Of a stretch of 64,000 nucleotides of DNA, positions 22,938 to 34,600 are shown piece by piece (position 1 is the stretch's first letter; every line of letters starts with the position of its first letter). This stretch comes from Limnephilus marmoratus (lineage: Eukaryota > Arthropoda > Insecta > Trichoptera > Limnephilidae): assembly GCA_917880885.1 (NCBI GenBank), contig OU862928.1:14837721-14901720 (forward strand). Reading direction: 5' to 3'. The notes below the pieces were generated by a model. That model was not told the origin of the DNA and made no database searches. It saw only the letters and a list, made by a program, of their open reading frames with translations. The position numbers and the translations under genes were made by a program.

Positions 22938-23652
22938 CTGTAATTAGGGCTGAACCGATGCAACCAAACCACGTCAATAATTATGGAGCATCGGTATTGG
23001 TGTTGTTGACACCACTGTATCCAGCCTGAAGCCACTGGGGCTTCAAGTCAACAACCGCGAGATGATCATCCTCGCTGCAGATCCAATGGTACTATCTGCT
23101 TACCAGGGCACGGCCGCCCCTTGATTTATGATGATCTACCCAAATGATGACATACAGAAGTACATGCTGATGTACTTTTCTAAAATGATGACCACCCTGG
23201 ACAAGATGGCCGAGTAGTCTACCCGGTGAAGTGTTCATTCGGTTTTTTGGCAGTGCCATGCCAGTGAAAGTTAATGAACTGATAATCAGTCAATAGCGAA
23301 CTAACAATGTATTGCTATTTGTGAATTGGTGTTAGTTAAAAAAAAAAAAAAAAAAATATATATAATTGAAGTGAAAATTCCTCATAGAGACAATGAGACA
23401 TTATTGATTTGTCAATTTTACAAAATTATTATTAATTTTGTGATTTTATTATTTAATTTTTTGCATGATTTTTTAGAAATTTATAAATTTTTTAGGTTAT
23501 TTTAATTGTTGGTTAGGTTCCCGGACCCTTCAAACTTAGATAGTTACACATCTTGTAAATTTTTAGTATATTGTGTGTGGATTTAGGAATTTGTAGTTTG
23601 ATTTTAATTTCAAAAAAACTTCTTGTTTTTTCTCATTCCCCGCCGGGCAGTA
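22938..23652 (+). other. BEL-2 3' untranslated region
   Basis: About 715 bp with no long ORF. It contains an 18-20-bp A-run at about 23339. A short frame before the run (KMMTTLDKMAE then stop) hints at a small retroposed fragment, but no duplication was confirmed. It ends CCCCGCCGGGCAGTA before the 3' LTR, and no typical polypurine tract is visible. Confidence 0.6.
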
Positions 23653-24080
23653 TGTTAAAAAGAGTGAAGACTACTGCCATCTAGCGGCATATTTTTGTAG
23701 CTTATTTTTAGTTGATATTGCATTTTACAGATTAGCGACGTAAGACTAAACTAAAACGAAATGTTAGACGGTAAAGTAGATCTCTGGTTTTTATATCGTA
23801 TAATGTGTTATGGTGACACGAAAGTGTTGTTTATTTTGATTGTGTTAGAAAACATTATTATAAATAGTCTGCTTTTCTAGTTTAACTCTCTCTTAATTCG
23901 TGGATCTCCTATAAACAGCTAGCATTGTCTAGCAAGTGGTCAAAGTGACCAAATTTAGTGTTTTGTCGGGTCGGGACAAATTATTGTAGCAAATGTGCTT
24001 TGTGAATAAAACCAGGAATTCCTCCATTGAAACCAGATGTTTTTACTTGACGTCCTTCTGCTGAATATCAATTTATAACA
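23653..24080 (+). repeat. BEL-2 3' LTR
   Basis: 428 bp, reads identical to 16931-17358. Followed by the ATTCT duplication. Confidence 0.95.
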
Positions 24081-24085
24081 ATTCT

Positions 24086-25020
24086 ATTTATAATTTACAT
24101 AAATGATATTATCAAAATTATTAAACATTGCAAAATTAGACTATTTGCAGACGATACCTTAATCTATATTTCGTGTGAAGATTACATAGAAGCAATTACC
24201 AAAATAAACGAAGACCTACAAAATATAGCAAAATGGCTGAAATTAAACAAGTTGAAACTGAACGTAAACAAAACAAAATATATGGAAATAGGCAATAAAA
24301 CACGTAACACAGGGTTAAATTTGACAATTAATGGTGAAAAAATTGGAAAAGTAAATGAAATCAAATACCTGGGTGTAATACTCGACTCAAAACTGACTTT
24401 CACAGTAAACTTTGAATATGTGCTAAAAAAGGTATCAAAAAAGGTAAATTTTCTTAGAAGACTAGTTTATTTATAAAACTATCGTTGCTCTACATTTGGA
24501 CTTCTGCTCTACGATGTTATATTTGGCCAATGAAGGAAATTTGAACAAACTAGAAGTTATAAAAAAACAAAGCTATGAGATGTATACTGGGGAAAGGCAA
24601 ATACGCAAGGATTAATCAAATGAGAGAGGAGCTAAATTGGATTCCAATAAAAAAGAGACTACTATTTAATGTGTTAATTTTTGTGCATAAAATTATGAAA
24701 AACCAAATGCCAAAATACTTTAAGGATGAAATTGTTTTTAATAGAGACATTCATAATTACAAAACAAGAAATACAAACAGAGTTCGATTGCCACAAATGA
24801 AGAAATCAAAATCACAGAACTGCCTAATGTACAGAGGACTAAAGATGTATGATGAAATGCCTGAAAGTATGAAGAATGAAGAAAGAATGAATGTATTTAA
24901 AAAGAAATGTTAAGCTTACTGTAAAAATATTTAAATTTATCAAATGAAATGTTATATTGTGCTTATTAGTTTATATTCATGTAGTATAAACTCAACTCAA
25001 CTAAAAAAAAAAAAAAAAAA
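24086..25020 (+). mobile_element. LINE-6: 5'-truncated non-LTR element with poly(A)
   Basis: Starts within RT (ILFIIYINDI; catalytic RLFADDTLIYI near 24140), continues through KLNVNKTKYMEIG and IKYLGVILDSKLTF. A frameshift near 24475 is followed by a second open segment (24575-24913, NWIPIKKRLLFNVLIFVHKI) with the C-terminal helix typical of this RT group. It ends with ~18 A at 25003-25020. It is inserted in LINE-4, and BEL-2 abuts its truncated 5' end. Not functional. Confidence 0.8.
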
Positions 25021-26166
25021 CTTATAAAAAACTTTAACATCCGAAGGGAAAAACCTATCTGGGCAAGTTTTATGAGTAAGATATCATGATTCACAGTATC
25101 AAAGGCTTTGGAGAAGTCGTGATACGAACAGTCTACTTGGTATCCACTGTCTAGGGACCTAGCAACATAGTCGGTGAAAACCATCAGATTGGTTTCAGTG
25201 GATCTTCCTTTCCTGAAACCATGCAGTTCTGGGATAATGTATGCGTCTATCTGAGGCAAAATGAATTTATAAATTAATTTTTCAAATAGTTTAGCAGGAG
25301 CTGATAGTATGGCAACTGTTCGATAGTTTTCGATTAACTTTCTAGAACCATTCTTAAAAATAGGACATATATTGGAAGTTTTCCATACTTCAGGAAAAGT
25401 GAAAGTACTAATAGCTAAGTTAAAGATAAAACATAATGGTGTTTTTAGGAACTCGGCGCATCCTTCGATAAAAAATACGGGAACGAAGTATGGTCCGATA
25501 GAGTGGGAGTTCTTCATGAGTCTTATGGCACTCATCACGTCAGATTCGGTAAATAAACCTAAATCGACGTTTGTAGCTCCTCTGGTTAAATGTGGCTACA
25601 TTATTAATGTCTAGAAGTGGAGGGTCTTTATTGTAGACCGATAGAAAATGATCAGCAAATGCGTTAGCCACACCCAAGCCACGAAATTCCTGATTACCTT
25701 TCATCATGGTGTCTTCAAGACCACCATCCTTCCGAAGGGATTTTATGTAGTGCCAAAACATCTTGGGATCATGTATGATATTTTCCTCGATTGTAGACAC
25801 GTAGGCTCGATAGGCCACTCGAATCTCGCGCCTAACTAACGCTCGGTAAAAACTAAACAGATCGTATTCACCCTGAAGGCCTCCAGCTTTCCAACGCTTA
25901 TGATGGGCGTGTTTGATCTCTATATTCGAGATGACTTCTCTCGAGAACCATTTCGGATATTTGCGATCACCACTGCCTGCAAACTTTTTGGGAAAACAAG
26001 AATCAAATACGTCATAAATACAACTGTAAAAATATTGCACCGCCTCATCTACTGTACAGAAAGTGCTGAGGTTTTGCCAGTTCATCCGGCTCATTGATTC
26101 ATACAAGTTGATGACATTTCCCTTGTTGAAATACCATCTCTTTGAAGTTTCACGTTCAAGGGTCGG
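25021..26166 (-). pseudogene. LINE-4 endonuclease-RT linker and N-terminal RT
   Basis: Open segment 25540-26106 (KYPKWFSREVI...FWHYIKSLRKDGG) followed by 25021-25538 (SIGPYFVPVFF, ENYRTVAILSAPAKLFEKL, HGFRKGRSTETNL, CSYHDFSKAFDTVNHDILL). One frameshift near 25540. It stops at the LINE-6 poly(A). Confidence 0.8.
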
Positions 26167-27798
26167 GACTCTATTACTTTTTAAAGGTTTTCGTGATGGA
26201 TGTGGCCTCTTCCCTCAAAACACTTTTGGGTGAGTTAGTTCCTGTTGAGTCAGTAGTTGGGGAAAGTGACCACCATAAACAGATCAGAAATCTGTCACGG
26301 CTGCCACCTAGAGACCTCACCCAAGAGGATAACTTCATTCGAGTCACTAAAGTGGAAATTGAAGTGATAATTAAGGGTTTGGGTCCTAAGAAGGCACCAG
26401 GGCATGATAGGCTCAATGGCGTAATTGCGAAGCAAGTCTGAGTCCACGCTAAGGAGGAGCTCTTCCAGGTGATGGACACGTGCTTGAGGAGGGGAGTTTT
26501 CCCCTCTGAGTGGAAGCGTGGCGTGCTCCGGATTATACCAAAGGGGAACGGAAAACCACTAACGGACATCAAGGCCTACCGGCCGATTACCCTCCTTCCC
26601 GTTTTAGGCAAGATCCTTGAAAAATTGATTAGGCAGCGACTCCGACAAACCCTGTCTCCGGCCAGTGACCTGCAGTTCGGCTTCGTCCCGGTAGATCCAC
26701 GGTACACGCCCTGTCGTATGCGCTTGAATAGGTGAAGGCTTGCCCAAAGAGGTATGTAGTTGCAATCTTCCTCGACATCACTGGTGCCTTCGATCACGCG
26801 TGGTGGGCAGTGATACGTACAAAGGTGAAAAACAGGCAGTGTTCCAACTTATTATTCAAAGCCATCGATGACTACCTTTCTGATCGTACCATTACGATCA
26901 GTTTCGGTGACTTTTGTATCCAGAGGGAAGCAGACATGGGATGCCCACAGGGCTCCATCCTTGGACCTGACTTGTGGAAAATCTCCTTTGATGACTCCTC
27001 CAGGTTACCCTTGCCTGAAGGATGTATCGCTGTTAACTACGCTGATGATAAGTTGTATCTGGTCGCTGGGGACAGTAGAAAGGAAGTGGAGAGCAAAGGC
27101 AGTGAAGGTTTGCAGATGGACTGGGGTGAAAGAAACAAGATGACCTTCGCTCCCCATAAGACCAAGGGCCTCCTGATATAGGGCCGTCTCAGTAGAGAAA
27201 GAAATCCTACCATCAGAATGGGAGATTCTAACATCCGGTTTTTTGAAACAGTGAAATACTTAATACGTCAAAGAAGTATCCAGCAAGGAATCCAGAAGTA
27301 GAAGTTAACCAGAGGAACCCCGGCCACTCACCTAGGTGTTGTTCTGACACCAGGCGGGCACCTGTGCTGCTTCGTGAAATGAGGGACCTGTCGCTCCAAG
27401 AGTGGCAGGTCCGTTGGGATAGATCGAATTTGGGAAGATGGACCTTCTCCTTCTTCCCATCAGTTAAAATCAGAATGGAAGGGGCTTATCTCAGACTGGA
27501 TCATCACATTACCCAGCTTCTGTCCGGGCATGGGGAATTCAGGGGTAGACTTCACACCCTCTCCCTGTCCCCCCACCCCAACTGCGCATGCGGATCCACC
27601 AACCAGTCGGCCGAGCACATTCTGTGGCACTGCGAGATCTTGACGGATGCCAGAGAGGAAATGCTCGATGGTTTGGACGTAGCTATCAGACCAGTGTGGA
27701 ACACTGATCTGGTATCGAACAAGACGAACTTCGAGTGCCTGAGGAAGTTTACAAGGATCTGGGTTGAGAGATGGCCTGAGCTTAGAGTCGCTGATTAG
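26167..27798 (+). pseudogene. R1-like ORF2, reverse transcriptase and C-terminal zinc motif
   Basis: Resumes after LINE-4. Reads PKKAPGHDRLNGVI, an in-frame TGA at 26439, FPSEWKRGVLRIIPK, KAYRPITLLPVLGK, a frameshift near 26690, VAIFLDITGAFDHAWW, CPQGSILGPDLW and NYADDKLYLV (catalytic ADD). A stop at 27179 and a rearranged stretch follow, then the C-terminal CCHC motif CACG...HILWHC (about 27580-27632) diagnostic of the R1/I group. Broken in at least four places. Confidence 0.8.
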
Positions 27799-28894
27799 TA
27801 GATTTTGACACCAGGTGTACTTGTTCCTGACTTACCACGGACTTTCTTTGCATCTTCTCTACGACCAATATTGCCCAGGATGTACAGTATTTATATTTTC
27901 TTTCATGTTTATTTGTTTTCATGCCCTGCGTCATTGAACGCTCATGTTTTGATTTCAGGCACTTGGTTTAATGCTTTAAACTTTTATGTTATTTTGTAAT
28001 ATAAACTTTAGTTATGATTACTTTTTAGTTTTTTAGTTATGATTACCGTTATGATTAGTTTTTTTAGTTATGATTACCGCGTAGAACTGAACTCACTTGT
28101 TTGTTCTGTGCCATCCTTCTCCCCATATAAGGGGTTGGACCCTGGACCGAGTCCCCGCCTACTGACCATGGCTGGTCTTATGGAACTGGTGGAGTTGCAC
28201 CTGTCTGCCGCGCCACCCCCCGTGACATGAAGAGGCTGGGGAGAAGGCTGAACGGCATCCGAAAGCTGTCCGTCCCGCCTCCGGCGACCCAACGCTTTTC
28301 TTCCTAGGGTCTTCTTCTATGATTTCCAGTTACTTTCGTCTAGGCACCACCGGATAGCTGGCTTAAGGACGATGCCGCCGGTTATCGGGAGGCCGGACAA
28401 TTAGCCTTCTTCATTCTCTCGGGTACTGCCGGTAGTCAGGTTGCGGTGACACCAGTTCTACTCTGTATATATACATTATTTTTCTTTTGTTTCTTTTTTC
28501 TTTTATGTACAGTGCCCGGTGCTGCCCACCGGATTGTGTGTGGTCTTTCGCTGTCATGAGCTGATTACTCATGACGGCTGCTGTCATTTTGGATTACTTT
28601 ATGTTTTATTTTTTGTTGATGTTACTAACAACTTGTTTGACTGTCCATGAGGCTCACTGCTTTTGCATTGACACCTCCATGGGCTTTAGAATTGTAGCGA
28701 TTGACCATTACAGTACAGTCCTGTAGGCGCGCCCGCATACCGCTACCTAACACAGTATGAGGGGACATTGAAGGTCTAGATTCGTTACATTAAATGTAGA
28801 GTCGTTTATTCAAAAAAAATAGATTCTTGCGAGAACTCCGAAGGGGTGACCATAAGTTGCCTATACCGGGGTGGGACAGTGGTGGGTACTTCAA
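27799..28894 (+). other. R1-like element 3' UTR
   Basis: About 1.1 kb without a supported ORF, partly GC-richer than its surroundings. It contains an A-run at about 28811 and ends GGGTACTTCAA just before the target duplication. Confidence 0.65.
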
Positions 28895-29241
28895 TATCAC
28901 CGTGCTTATCTTCACGTCGGACCGCGTACTCTCCAATTTCTTATTCAACGCAAATACTGGATATGTCCGGTCGTACCGTCATTCGATCTCAGTTATCAAA
29001 TTAAATTTTTATCATAGAGCTATCTGTAACTTATATTTTATGTTTTTGTTTTTCTTTTTTTTCCTTTGATAAATACACAGAAGACAGCTGGTGTGCTTAC
29101 GTCTCACAATAATTTTTTTAAATAATTTTCCTTATAATTTTTGATTAATAACATAGTATTCAAGCTACTTTTTGTTATTCTTGTTATTACTTTTTTATTT
29201 TTTTATTGTTAATGTTGTTCCAAAATTAGGTGGGCGGAAAA
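28895..29241 (+). pseudogene. BEL-1 integrase remnant and polypurine tract
   Basis: After the 13-bp duplication the integrase N-terminus continues (HRAYLHVGPRTLQFLIQRKYW) for about 100 bp, then decays into AT-rich sequence. The D,D,E core is absent. AGGTGGGCGGAAAA at 29228-29241 is the polypurine tract before the 3' LTR. Confidence 0.75.
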
Positions 29242-29790
29242 TGTTGACGCAACTATGTATACCTATCTATATACCTTGTTCCATTTTTCTACCCTTCCTT
29301 TTATACCACAATTAACTGTCCCTACTGACAATATTACCTACCGGACAACAATAAAAATCAATATGTCAGTGAGTCTGCTGTTATGCAGTTATGTACTGTG
29401 CAATGGTCCACGGTGATCTCTTGGTGCATTCAACATACATTATTAAGTCAGAAGTCTGTTATGTACTGTGCAATGGTCCACGGTGATCTGTCGGTGCATT
29501 CAACATCTATTATTAAAGCAGTCTGTTAAAAGAAGCTGTGCTACAAACATCATTATTCTCTCAGTTTTATATAACATCGACCATTATGGAAGCTTGTGCA
29601 GTGAGTGATTTAGCGCTCACTCAGACCCGTAGTATTGAGCAGAACATCAACCATAAGGGGTAAGTCAGTTTCCTTCTCCATTCATCTGTTTACCATTCCC
29701 CATAGTTGTGTTAAGGTATTCACAAGCATAACGTTTTTTTTTTTAAATATATTGATACAGTCCACTCCACGTGTCGCATTCGCGATACCA
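29242..29790 (+). repeat. BEL-1 3' LTR
   Basis: About 549 bp, TGTTGACGCAAC to GCGATACCA. Aligns with 4408-4954 with roughly 20 substitutions and small indels, and has the same internal 70-bp duplication. Confidence 0.85.
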
Positions 29791-30260
29791 GCTCGCATGC
29801 CACCTATTATAATTTATTTTATTTATTTATTTATTTATTTATTGTTTCTTTACACTGTAGGTAAAAATGTTTACAATACAATTTGTTACCTCACTAGGAC
29901 AAGCCTGTGTTGAGGTTAATAATAATTATACAAGTTAACAAAATAACACAAAATTATACAGATTTTGAAAGAACAATATTGTTGTATTTCTTACAGATTG
30001 AGATTATGGGTACCCAGTACCCACTAAACTGATGGCGCTAGGTAGTACAATGTAGACTTTTAGGGTGACCATAGTTTTGAGATCTGATTCAAAATAAAAT
30101 AAAGTATTTTTTTGTTTTGTTTTTAAGGATTAAGTTGTAAATAATAAATATATGTATATAATTTAACATGCTATAGATTTGGCAGGAGGAAGATGAAAAA
30201 AAAACAGTTTAAACAAAAATAAAAATTATTTTAGCTTATTTTATAAACATACTCATTTAG

Positions 30261-33200
30261 CTAATAATTTAGAAAGGACAAAGTAGAGAAAATTAATTGG
30301 CAATCCTCGACTAACACAAATAATTTAAGATTCTTTTTAAAAGTGTACAAGGAATTAGATGACTTTATATGTTCTGGAAGGCTATTAAATATGAGTGGAG
30401 CTTGATAAAAATAATTTCTTTGACCAAAAGAAGATTTAGTTTGAATTGCCATAAAATTCAGACCAGAGCCAATTCTCGTAGTACGAATTTGCTGTGTTCT
30501 TTCTGCAATATTAATATTATTAAAAAATCTACAAAGCGTTTGTGTAATATATAACTGTTTTACGTTCATTACATTACATTCCTTAAAAAGTAAATGAGTT
30601 GGATATTTAATTTTTTTCTTGAACATAACTTTAAGAATCATTTTTTGGGCAATATTAAGTGGTTCTATATAAGTCTTTGCGCAGGATCCCCAGCACACTA
30701 TATTATAAGAAAGCAGAGACTGGATTATTGCAAAATAAACAGTTTATAATTTTTCTTTGTCTAGTATATGTCTCAGTTCTTTAAAGATATAGGTAAGTCT
30801 CCTAATATTATTTACTAACATATTAACATGATCATTCCATCTCAAGAATTTATCTTTTTTTACACCAAGGTATTTGATGCTGACTACATTTTCTAAAGGG
30901 TTGCAGTTACATGTTTGAAAACAATTGTGAATAATCAAGTTGTGAGTTTCGGAAGGCTGACTTTTACTTGAAATGCTAAAAGTGATAAATTTGGTTTTTT
31001 GTGCTTTCAAAGTTAATATATTATTGTTTAGCCAACTATTTACCACTCTTAAACCTATATTACTTTTGTTAAAAGTTTCATTCCAAGTTTTACCCTCAAA
31101 TATTAAGGCAGTGTCATCTGCAAAACTAACAATGTTACCAGGAATATTCAGACTACATAAATCATTTATATAAATAAGAAACAATATTGGCCCAAGCACA
31201 CTACCTTGCGGGACTCCAAAGGAGATTGATTTACCCTCGCTTATTATCTTATTTATTTCCACTTGTTGTGTTCTGTCACTAAGATAAGATCTGAACCAGC
31301 CCATTGCTGTATTATTAATGCCTAAAGATGATAATTTTTTAAGTAGCAATTCGTGGGAAACAGTGTCAAATGCTTTTGATAAATCCAAGAACACCGCTAT
31401 GGCTTTGTTGCCATAGTCCAGCGCTCTTGTAACTTTGGTCAATACCTTTAAAACAGCATCACTCGTACCTTTATTTTCTCTGAAACCGAATTGATTGTCA
31501 GAGAGTAATTTGTATTTTTCTAAGAATGAAACTAATCTTGACTTGGCCAATCTTTCTATCAATTTTGAAAGAGTATTGAGCAAAGATATGGGTCTGTAAT
31601 TGTTAACCTCTAGGTGATCCCCACCTTTGAAAAGAGGTACAACCTTAGCATTCTTACAATGAGTAGGAAATATGCCACTCTTAAAACTAAGGTTAACAAT
31701 GTGAGATATGGGACCAGCCAATACAGAAACATGCTGCTTGTATACCATGATACTTAGGCCATCAATACCACAGGAAAAAGACATTTTTAATTCATTTATC
31801 ACTTTTGAAACTTCATAAATGCTAGTAGTTTTAAATTCAAAGCTCTCTCCTGAAAATTGAGTACAAGGTATAAAATTGTTAACAAGACACATTTCGGTAG
31901 TTTTATTTTCACTGCACAATTGTTTTGCGAATCTAGGACCAATATCACTGAAGAAGCTATTTACGTGATTAGTGATTATATTTGGATTCTCTTCCATTGA
32001 GATGATATTGTTATTGATTTTTAATTTTTTTATAGACACTTGTTCCTTTTGTATATTTACAGCCTCTTTTATAATCTTCCACTGTTGCTTGGTATTTCCA
32101 TTGACGTTATCCAGTTTCCTTTTGTAATATGCTTGCTTTATATATTTTATAATTTTTGTACACCAGTTTCTATATCTTTTGTAATAATCCAGCAGTTGAA
32201 TATTATTTGAATCTGCTCGACATTTGTTGTGTAATTTGTCTCGGGTTCTGAGACATTTAATAATTCCATTATTTATCCAAGGTTTTAAATATTTCATGTT
32301 ATGCTTTACACTTTGTACAGACGAACAACTTTCCACATGCATTTTTAAACATTTTATGAAATTTTCAGTAGCTAAATTAACATCTTGCGATGACAGTACT
32401 GACTGCCATGATTCTTTCTTTAATTTGACTTTCAAAAGATTGTTATCGATGACGGTTTTCAAGTTTTCATTATCTTTTGCTATTTTATTTAGTGTAAAGC
32501 TCATAAATCTCAGCAATATCACATCATGATCTGTTATGTCAGTAGTGAAGACAGCTCCCTGTGGTTCAAATTTAGATTTAACCATAATATGATCGATGCA
32601 GCTTGAAATGGTAGAAGAAACTCTGGTAGGTGAAATTATGATTGGCTTCAAGCCATGAAAAGCCAAAAGAGAGAGGTATTTTTGAGTTTTCATATCGCTC
32701 AAATCCAAAGTATTAATATTTATGTCGCCACATAAAATGATCTCCTTATTTTGTATAGATGTAGATTCAAGCAGTGCACTCAGCGATTCAAGGAAATTAT
32801 CTATATGAGCCAGGGACGGAGATCTATAAACAGCTATTACAGCTATTACTAGGTCAATTTGGGAGGCGGGAATGGGTACCGCCGCCCCGGGAACCTTTAT
32901 TGGACAACCAACACCTCTGCCATAGGTCACCCCAAGTGGTTCGCTACGTTTGGTGATTTAGCAGGGGTGCCCGGGTTCATGGGGTGAGGTTTGTCTAGGT
33001 CTTGGAGGCGGATGACCAGGACATACTGAACCCCAGATTCCTACCCACCCCTTAAACCCTTTTCCTTCCCAGAACTCTCCTCTCCTTCCTTTCCTTAAAA
33101 AAACCCTCCACACAGCATCCCCAAAGATGACACAGGCCCTGAGGGAAATTATTTTCCTCAAGGCCTCCTGTGTGGAGCTCATGTAAAAAAAAAAAAAAAA

Positions 33201-33604
33201 AAAACACACAAGGTACTCGATATCTGCATTTTTAAGCAGTTTGCTCCAGGGAAAACAACTTCCTCAACAATCACGTGAACATTTTGTTTTACATAGGCAA
33301 CTACACCATCATTTTGCAAATAGTTATTATTTGTGTTGTAAACTGCGTATCCGGGGATGTTAGGTATATTGGTAAAATTTTTCAGCCAAGCTTCTGTAAA
33401 AACAAGTACCTCAGGACGATGCTCAATACTATCCAGCATGGTTATGGTTTCATCAAAGTTTTTCTTTATACTTCTAACGTTCAAACAAAGCAAAGAAAAT
33501 TTGGAGTGTTTTAAAAAGTTTTTGCAAGTTAAGGAATCTTCAATAGTTAAATTAGATTCTGTATTATCAATCAAGTCAATGTATTTTCCAAAATCGATAT
33601 CCAT
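30261..33604 (-). pseudogene. LINE-5 ORF2 endonuclease-reverse transcriptase, interrupted by SINE and one stop
   Basis: Endonuclease start 33604-33205 (LLCLNVRSIKKNFDE, VLVFTEAWL catalytic Glu, NDGVVAYV). It is interrupted by the SINE and resumes at about 32858 (LVIAVIAVYRSPS, EIILCGDININTL, catalytic ITDHDVIL). RT follows: CGIDGLSIMVYKQ, NYRPISLLNTLSKL, VFLDLSKAFDTVSH, GVPQGSVLGPILF, SFADDTALIFEG (catalytic ADD intact). A TAA at 30744 interrupts the thumb, and the same frame continues to 30261. Typical Jockey/CR1-group ORF2 of ~1,000 codons when the insert is ignored. Confidence 0.85.
32859..33204 (+). mobile_element. SINE-like element with poly(A), copy 1
   Basis: About 345 bp: TTGGGAGGCGGGAATGGG start, GC-rich, ending in a ~20-bp A-run at 33185-33204. 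It splits the LINE-5 endonuclease. Bases 32859 to about 33033 match the minus strand of 47010-47192. GGTTCGCTACG (32938-32948) resembles a Pol III B box (GGTTCGANNCC), but the A box is not convincing. No clear target duplication. Confidence 0.7.
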
Positions 33605-33757
33605 TTTTTAATGATGAAAATATTTTTCGGTGCCTTTCACTATTAAACTTCTATTATAATCTATTGAGGTCATCTTCGTGTTTGATTTCCCTGATTTTCT
33701 TGCCTTCTTCTTCTTTCATTAGAATTGCTCCATTTTTGTACCAAATATATTTATATT

Positions 33758-34453
33758 TTAATTCTTTTCCCTTAGTTTTGGCTTTCCAAAGTAGTTCCTT
33801 GTAGTAAGGAGATATGACTCTCCTAGGAATATCATGTTTTCACGATTAGAAATTACCTTCTTATTTGCTAATAATTTTAGTCTGGTTTCCGGGTTTCTCA
33901 TTTTTAGGATAATTTTTTTTGGATGTCCTGGTCTTCTGTCATATTGTCTAATTGCCGACGCAATATCCTCTGAATTTATTTTGATATTAGCACTTTCTAT
34001 TATTTTTAGAGCGGTTATTTTGGGATGTTCTTCAGTCTTATCCTCAACGCCTGTAATTTCAATACAGTCATCAAGGTTTGACTGTTCTAAGTAAGCCACT
34101 CTGGTTTCCAGATTCTTAATATTTTTACTTTTAATTGCCAAATCATTTTTTAGACGTTCAACTTCTCCTTTAACCTCATTCATGGAGTCTAATCGGGTAA
34201 TGATGTCGTCATATTTTTGACAAATAAATTCGGTTGTTTTTTGAAATTCTAACAATTTTTTGTCAATGTTTTCAAGAATTTGGGTTTTTATTTTCTCTAA
34301 TTTTACATCTATGTAAGACGCAAATTTTGAAAAGCCATCTTCTTCTGTGCTAATGTCTTCAGGTAGTGTATTCATTTTGTTTTTGGATCTTGTGGTTGTG
34401 TATAAATTTTCTTGTTGTAGGGAGCCGGTTTTTTTGCTTGAACTCATGGTCAC
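33758..34453 (-). CDS. LINE-5 ORF1 protein
   Basis: 231 codons, intact. Ser/Lys-rich N-terminus, coiled-coil region (~55-130, with KGEVERLKNDLAIKSKNIK), then the RRM-like module (DCIEITGVEDKTEEHPK; PKKIILKMRNPETRLKLL). Unlike LINE-2 ORF1 it has no PHD finger. It is expected to bind element RNA. ORF2 starts about 150 bp downstream on the minus strand. Confidence 0.75.
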   Translation of the reverse strand: MTMSSSKKTGSLQQENLYTTTRSKNKMNTLPEDISTEEDGFSKFASYIDVKLEKIKTQILENIDKKLLEFQKTTEFICQKYDDIITRLDSMNEVKGEVERLKNDLAIKSKNIKNLETRVAYLEQSNLDDCIEITGVEDKTEEHPKITALKIIESANIKINSEDIASAIRQYDRRPGHPKKIILKMRNPETRLKLLANKKVISNRENMIFLGESYLLTTRNYFGKPKLREKN

Positions 34454-34600
34454 ACTAGCAGTAGTTTGTATTGTATATTAGCAGAACTAGTACAATGCGT
34501 AAGTACTGACTGAGCAGTAAAGTGAGCAAGCTGTATGGACAGTGTGGGAAAGATGGCGACGGTTTTGGCCAATCACAAGAGCTCCACCAACTGTCAAAAT

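Larger units (their letters stand above)
16931..24080 (+). mobile_element. BEL-2: full-length, apparently intact BEL/Pao retrotransposon
   Basis: 7150 bp. Both LTRs are 428 bp, start TGTTAAAAAG and end TATAACA, and look identical base for base. A 5-bp target duplication ATTCT lies at 16926-16930 and 24081-24085. It holds one uninterrupted 1717-codon gag-pol (17784-22937). Identical LTRs mean very recent insertion. It sits at the junction of LINE-4 and LINE-6, the deepest level of the nest. It is a candidate active copy, with no envelope-like ORF. Confidence 0.95.
15737..26166 (-). mobile_element. LINE-4: minus-strand non-LTR element, split
   Basis: Two blocks of one element: 25021-26166 (end of endonuclease linker, N-terminal RT) and 15737-16930 (C-terminal RT, 3' UTR). 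They are separated by LINE-6 and BEL-2. Left block reading: KAFDTVNHDILL...RMLKFF. Right block: NRKQFVTHG...RVPQGSILGPLLF. It is 5'-truncated near 26166 inside the R1-like ORF2. No clear target duplication was found. Confidence 0.75.
13503..28894 (+). mobile_element. R1-clade LINE, split by LINE-4/LINE-6/BEL-2
   Basis: Flanked by a 13-bp direct repeat TATCACCGTGCTT (13490-13502 and 28895-28907). Joining the flanks restores the BEL-1 integrase frame (HRAYLHVGP...), confirming the boundaries. It has ORF1 with three CCHC-type knuckles, ORF2 with an R1-type endonuclease (GDFNARSPLW), RT, and a C-terminal CCHC motif. It is interrupted between 15736 and ~26167. ORF1 has one frameshift and ORF2 several stops or frameshifts, so it is dead. 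Confidence 0.85.
4408..29790 (+). mobile_element. BEL-1: BEL/Pao LTR retrotransposon, degenerate, with nested insertions
   Basis: Bounded by two ~548-bp LTRs in direct orientation, with a purine-rich tract AGGTGGGCGGAAAA (29228-29241) just before the 3' LTR. Internal order is gag, protease, RT, RNase H and the start of integrase, all broken. It is interrupted by LINE-2 (7288-11789) and the R1-like LINE (13503-28894). Most of integrase is deleted, with only ~330 bp between the R1 insertion and the 3' LTR. I see no target duplication (CTAAC left, GCTCG right). The LTRs differ at roughly 20 positions by eye, so it is clearly older than BEL-2. Confidence 0.85.
29816..34600 (-). mobile_element. 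LINE-5: nearly full-length non-LTR element with SINE insertion
   Basis: Minus strand. 3' (AAAT)n tail at 29816-29846, 3' UTR to ~30260, ORF2 (30261-33604), ORF1 (33758-34453) and a 5' UTR of ~150 bp whose outer edge is uncertain. It lies in Helitron A next to the BEL-1 3' LTR. It is damaged by one in-frame stop (30744) and the SINE at 32859-33204, otherwise well preserved. Confidence 0.8.

Noticed and set aside
23339..23365. A-run in the BEL-2 3' region as the tail of a separate retroposon
   Set aside because: No target duplication or element start could be fixed; left as a note in the 3' UTR entry.
16923..25020. LINE-4 and LINE-6 as a single element inverted by twin priming
   Set aside because: They are oppositely oriented but encode clearly different reverse transcriptases, and LINE-6 has its own poly(A) inside LINE-4.
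28039..29069. Short frames in the R1 3' UTR and BEL-1 remnant
   Set aside because: No homology or start context; explained by the 3' UTR and integrase debris.
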